From Archilochus colubris (Eukaryota > Chordata > Aves > Apodiformes > Trochilidae): 64,000 bases of DNA. The translations under genes were made by a program, and so were the position numbers. The notes beneath the pieces were generated by a model, which searched no databases, had not been told where the DNA came from, and was given only the letters and a program-made list of their open reading frames with translations. The DNA lies in assembly GCA_023079485.1 (NCBI GenBank), contig CM041108.1:868001-932000 (forward strand), in the 5' to 3' direction. Positions 60,601 through 64,000 of the stretch are shown piece after piece (within the stretch, counting starts at the first letter, position 1; each line of letters begins with the position of its first letter).

Positions 60601-61734
60601 CACCAAGGGCTGTGTCTGCAAAACATTAGAAGGGAATTTGAATTCTTCAATTCCCCAGAACAGACACAAAAAAAATACCTGGGAGAAGCTGCAGATGCCT
60701 TCTCTGAAGTTCAGCCAGAGCCAGGGGGTTTTAGCAGCAATATTTCTTTCAAAGGAAAAATAAACAAGAGGTTGGACCTGGAGGTGGGGCCGGACCATGA
60801 GCAGTGGGACATCCCTGCAGCCCAGCTGGATTTGGGCTCCAGTTTTGCTCCTTATCTGGATGACACCACATAGATAAATCACAGTAGGGACCCCGAGTAA
60901 GATCACAACACACTTCCCGTTCCAGAGGTGCACAGCAAGCTAGGAAACCTCTCTCCAGGCTGCAGGAAGGCAGGAAGGCAACATGGGATTATTTGATTTT
61001 TTTTTTTTCCTTCGTGCCAGGCAAAGCTGTGACATCAAGCCTACGGCTTTCTACACACTTTTTTTTTTTTTTAATCCTTCCCACATCTCCCCTGCTTTGG
61101 CAAGAAACTGAGAGTTTTCAGCTGGGAAGAGCAAGTGTTGTGCCAACCCCCCCCCCCTCCAGATTTGCAGTGGGAAAGCAGAAATCTCAGCACCAACACA
61201 CAAAAACTTGGCAGCTCTGTTTGCTGGGGAGGGATCATGGATCCAAGGGTTTCCATAGAGAAAAGACTGTTTTCCCACCCAAAATCAACTTACTCCTTGC
61301 TTGTTAATCCTATTGCAAGGTCTTTGCTCATTTGCAGCAGTCTGTGGCTGGCACCAAGGCTTTGGGTGGTGGAAGGGAGGAAATTGGTGGGATTTAAGGG
61401 TGGGTTTGAAGCTAATCAGGTCCCCTTAGGGAGGGCTTGAGGACAAACAAGCTCATGGTTGGTGTGACCCCCACCCCAAGGCAGCACTAAGGTTGCTTTT
61501 TCCCAAATATTTTCAATGGGAATTTCCCCTGGAGCCAAACCCAGAGAGAAAAATCCAGGAGGCAAAAGAAAGAGGAGCCACAAAAGCTCCTGGCAAAGCC
61601 CAGCAGGTCCTGTGGAGCATCCTCATGTCTGAGCATCCCTCACCTCCTTCCCCAGGAGCAGTGATTTTATGTGCCCACATCCCCCTGCTCTCGTTCCTCT
61701 CCCAGCTTTTCCCCTTCTCTTCTTCTCCCTGATT
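57661..61734. other. Unique non-coding stretch
   Basis: No gene or transposon recognised in 4 kb. Low-complexity landmarks: a T-rich patch at 57774-57838, a GGGA/GGAA patch at 58494-58522, A-rich 58665-58699, T-rich 59157-59180, T runs at about 61000-61010 and 61060-61072, and a C run at 61147-61157. The frame at 60595-60873 (92 codons) is the least repeat-like open frame, but no family was recognised. Confidence 0.45.
58665..58699. repeat. A-rich run
   Basis: Sixteen A, then GAAAAGAG, then eleven A. No retroposon body was recognised. Confidence 0.9.
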
Positions 61735-61930
61735 TATGTCATTTGAAGTCCTGGCTGGGAGCTGATATTATGACACGTCCAGACTTCAAAATAAACCTCC
61801 CTCTTGATACTGGGTTATTTTATTGGGTGCATCAAGGCTGAAAACAACCTCGTTCATCTTAAGAAATGTATTTTCCCATTTGCTGTATAAATACATACAT
61901 GTTGCCTTGCATTATTCACCTAGGCAAGGC
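61735..61930. promoter_or_regulatory. Candidate conserved non-coding block
   Basis: Unique AT-rich block with CTGATATTATGACACG, TTCAAAATAAACC, GGGTTATTTTATTGGG, CCATTTGCTGTATAAATAC and CATTATTCACC. It contains isolated CpGs (gacacgtcc, ctcgttc). Regulatory identity is inferred. Confidence 0.35.
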
Positions 61931-62539
61931 AGATGGATGAGCAGCAACAAGAGCACCACATTTTTATTTCTCATTCTGGAGCAGAAAAGGCACCAGAGAA
62001 GCTTTGTGGCAGCAGCTCAATGGTGCAGAAAAATCGACTGGGGCAAAAGGGAGGGGAGAAAATGGGATGGAGAGGAGATGTCTCACTCCCAGCTGAATTC
62101 TCCAGGGGCTGGGACAAGGGCTGGACTTCAGGGTCCTTGTCCAGGTCAGAGGGATGGGCTGGAAATATGGGAAACAGAGGTGGAGAAAAAGACAAAGGAC
62201 AAATGACACACACACAAAATAAAAAGGTGAAGAAGAGGGAGGGGAAAATAATAAAAACTGAAAGACTGTAATGAACACAGTGTAGACACACAGCAAGAAA
62301 GTAAATGTAAATGTAATTCCTGGGGGTATAGATGATATCAGCACAAGAGAGCAGGGCTGTGACCAGAACAAGCTGCAAGTTCAGCCCCCAGGCACCTCAA
62401 TCCCCCCACACCTCCAGGGGGTTTCAGGAAATGACAAAGGGGAAGCTCAGCTTCTCTTCCCACCACTGATGGGGCTCACCCAGACCCACTGGTCCTGCTG
62501 TGGAGCAGCTTAGGGGAAAGGTGCCCATGGGCAGCAGTC
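61931..62539. other. Unique non-coding stretch
   Basis: No gene recognised. Small CA-rich and AAAT patches lie near 62204-62240. Confidence 0.5.
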
Positions 62540-62859
62540 TGTGCCAACAGGACCCACAGCCAAGAGCCTTGGTGGCCAACAACCCCCATGGCCACCAGAC
62601 CCAGTAACCAACAGCCCTGATGGCCAACAGACCCAATGGCCACCAGCCCTGATGGCCACCTGACCCAATGGCCACCAGACCCAATGACCACCAGCCCTGA
62701 TGGCCACCAGTGCTGATGGCCAACAGACCCAAGAGCCACCAGACCCAATGGCCACCAGACCCAATGGTCACCAGACACAGTGGTCACCAGACTCAATGGC
62801 CACCAGACCCAATGGCCACCTGACCCAATGGCCACCAACCCTGATGGCCACCAGTCCTG
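62540..62859 (+). repeat. 16-bp minisatellite, 20 copies in perfect register
   Basis: Consensus ATGGCCACCAGACCCA. Counting from 62540 every unit is exactly 16 bp with no indel up to 62859. The first three copies are the most diverged. Two main variants alternate irregularly: ends in AGACCCA or AGCCCTG, with a third CAACAG subtype at 62604, 62620 and 62716. Since 16 is not divisible by 3, all three frames cycle through the same 16-residue (48-bp) repeat, and long open frames appear on both strands (minus frames 62424-62838 with GGHW-type repeats). These are artefacts of the array. Confidence 0.97.
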
Positions 62860-64000
62860 AAGGTGGTTTCAGGTCAGACCTTGTCCTCCTGAAGCAGCCA
62901 GAGCCCTGAAGGAGTTAAAGCCCCACTGCCCTCCTCCTTTGGAGCCTGAGATGACTTGAAGCCTCCATCTGCTGCTCTGAGATCCCTGCAGGGGATACCC
63001 AGAGGATTTCTCTTAATTGGACATCAGTGCTGCCTGTAATGAGCCCAAAATCTGACTCTCCTTCTCTTCATTAAGTTCCTGCTCATCTTTGGAGTTTTAT
63101 CTCTTTGCACCAACAACCCTGAGTAACAGGAGAGGCAAATCAAATTCTTTATGCCTGGAAATACTGACCTGTGCAGCCTTGGGGCTTTGTTTGCCTTACA
63201 AATTCCTCATTTTTTGGCTGACTCCAGCCCATGGGCAGGTGTCCTGTGGTGATGCTGCTGCCTTTGGTCCCCCCTCACCTGGGCAGAGGAGCCCCAGGCT
63301 GGTGCTGGTGCCTCCCCATCCCCCTGTGATGTGGCTCCCTCCCCATGGACCAGCCCTGTGCGTGCCCAGGAGCTGCACTGAACACCACCAGGATGCAGAT
63401 TTAATGTTATCAGGAGATGCAGGGCATGTTTAACAGGAACTTGAAGGATCATAGCAAGAGGCTGGGATGTAATCCAGGCTGCAGGAATTGAAAAGCTCTG
63501 GCTTCTGCTTCTTCTTTTCCTTTTTTTTTTTTTTTTTTTTTTTTATTGGTTCAAGATTGCAAAGAGGCTGAGAGAGAAGAAAGGAAAACAGAGGGACCCA
63601 GTGATAAGGGGTGATGGACGTGATGCTGTATCCTCCCTCTGAACACCAGAGATTGTGAAGCATTGAGAAATCAAACTGACAAGTGGGAACAGAGGCTCAG
63701 CATAAGAAACACCAGCTTGTTCCCAGCTCCTGAAGGCCTGGAGAGCTTTTCCTCCTCTCCTCAGGATGGATTAAGTGGATGTTGGTGATAGATAATTCTC
63801 AGCTCCTTCTGCAATGTGTTCCTGGCTTGTCATATCCTGGAGGAGCCCTGGAGCCAGAGAGAGAAGGACCCAGCAGGCAAGGAACTCCTCCAGCAAGGTG
63901 GGGGATTTGGGCAGAGCCTGATCCTGCAAGGATGCTGACACCACGGAGCCTTTTTTCTGCTTGGTCAGTCTCAACTCTGCCTTCCCCAGAGCTGCCAAGG
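62860..64000. other. Unique non-coding stretch to window end
   Basis: No gene or transposon recognised. It contains a T24 run at 63521-63544. Confidence 0.5.
63521..63544. repeat. Poly-T run
   Basis: Twenty-four consecutive T with no recognised retroposon attached. Confidence 0.93.

Noticed and set aside
62424..62909. Gly/Trp/His-rich repeat proteins on the minus strand and a repeat frame on the plus strand
   Set aside because: Three minus frames show the same peptide because the 16-bp unit cycles through all frames. This is a tandem-array artefact.

Overview
The window reads as non-coding nuclear DNA from a bird, or less likely another sauropsid. The best evidence is a set of 3'-end fragments of CR1 LINEs on both strands: some end in the family's ATTCTGTG-type tail and some carry recognisable pieces of the ORF2 C-terminus. 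Mammalian-type L1 and SINE elements are absent, interspersed repeats are sparse (roughly 2% by eye), and CpG is strongly depleted except in a few short patches. I found no protein-coding gene, exon, tRNA, rRNA, CRISPR array or bacterial/phage feature. The open frames of 60-290 codons are chance or repeat-driven: the longest are translations of purine/pyrimidine microsatellites. The most likely setting is an intergenic or large intronic interval.

Layout. 1-6 kb: a well-preserved CR1 end with a frameshifted ORF2 fragment (660-1162), a homeodomain-motif-rich AT block (3550-3830) and a second CR1 end (5690-6025). 6.8-8.2 kb: unique AT-rich blocks that look like conserved non-coding elements. 8-24 kb: mostly unique sequence with a perfect decamer array (15621-15700), an enhancer-like block (15055-15265), a palindromic POU-type site (17835-17852) and a CR1 relic (23280-23400). 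24.1-24.8 kb: a 660-bp purine microsatellite. 25-35 kb: unique AT-rich blocks, a diverged ~51-bp minisatellite (32021-32510) and a small CpG-rich patch (34920-35215). 36-47 kb: a degenerate GATATA-like region (39558-40012), further enhancer-like blocks, a third CR1 end (44640-44845) and the clearest CpG-undepleted patch (46620-47040). 47.6-48.0 kb: an ancient CR1/L3-like relic. 48-64 kb: a G-quadruplex motif (48958-48985), a 368-bp pyrimidine tract followed about 600 bp later by a purine array of opposite polarity, more unique AT-rich blocks, and a 16-bp x 20 minisatellite in perfect register (62540-62859).

No genes work together here. If the window has a function it is probably cis-regulatory: many AT-rich blocks with TAATTA, ATGCTAAT, TGAGTCA and similar motifs, separated by neutral sequence and microsatellites. 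Conservation could not be tested, so all regulatory calls carry low to moderate confidence. I did not find a convincing undescribed biological system. The strongest oddities are the tandem arrays, the two CpG-retaining patches and the POU-type palindrome.
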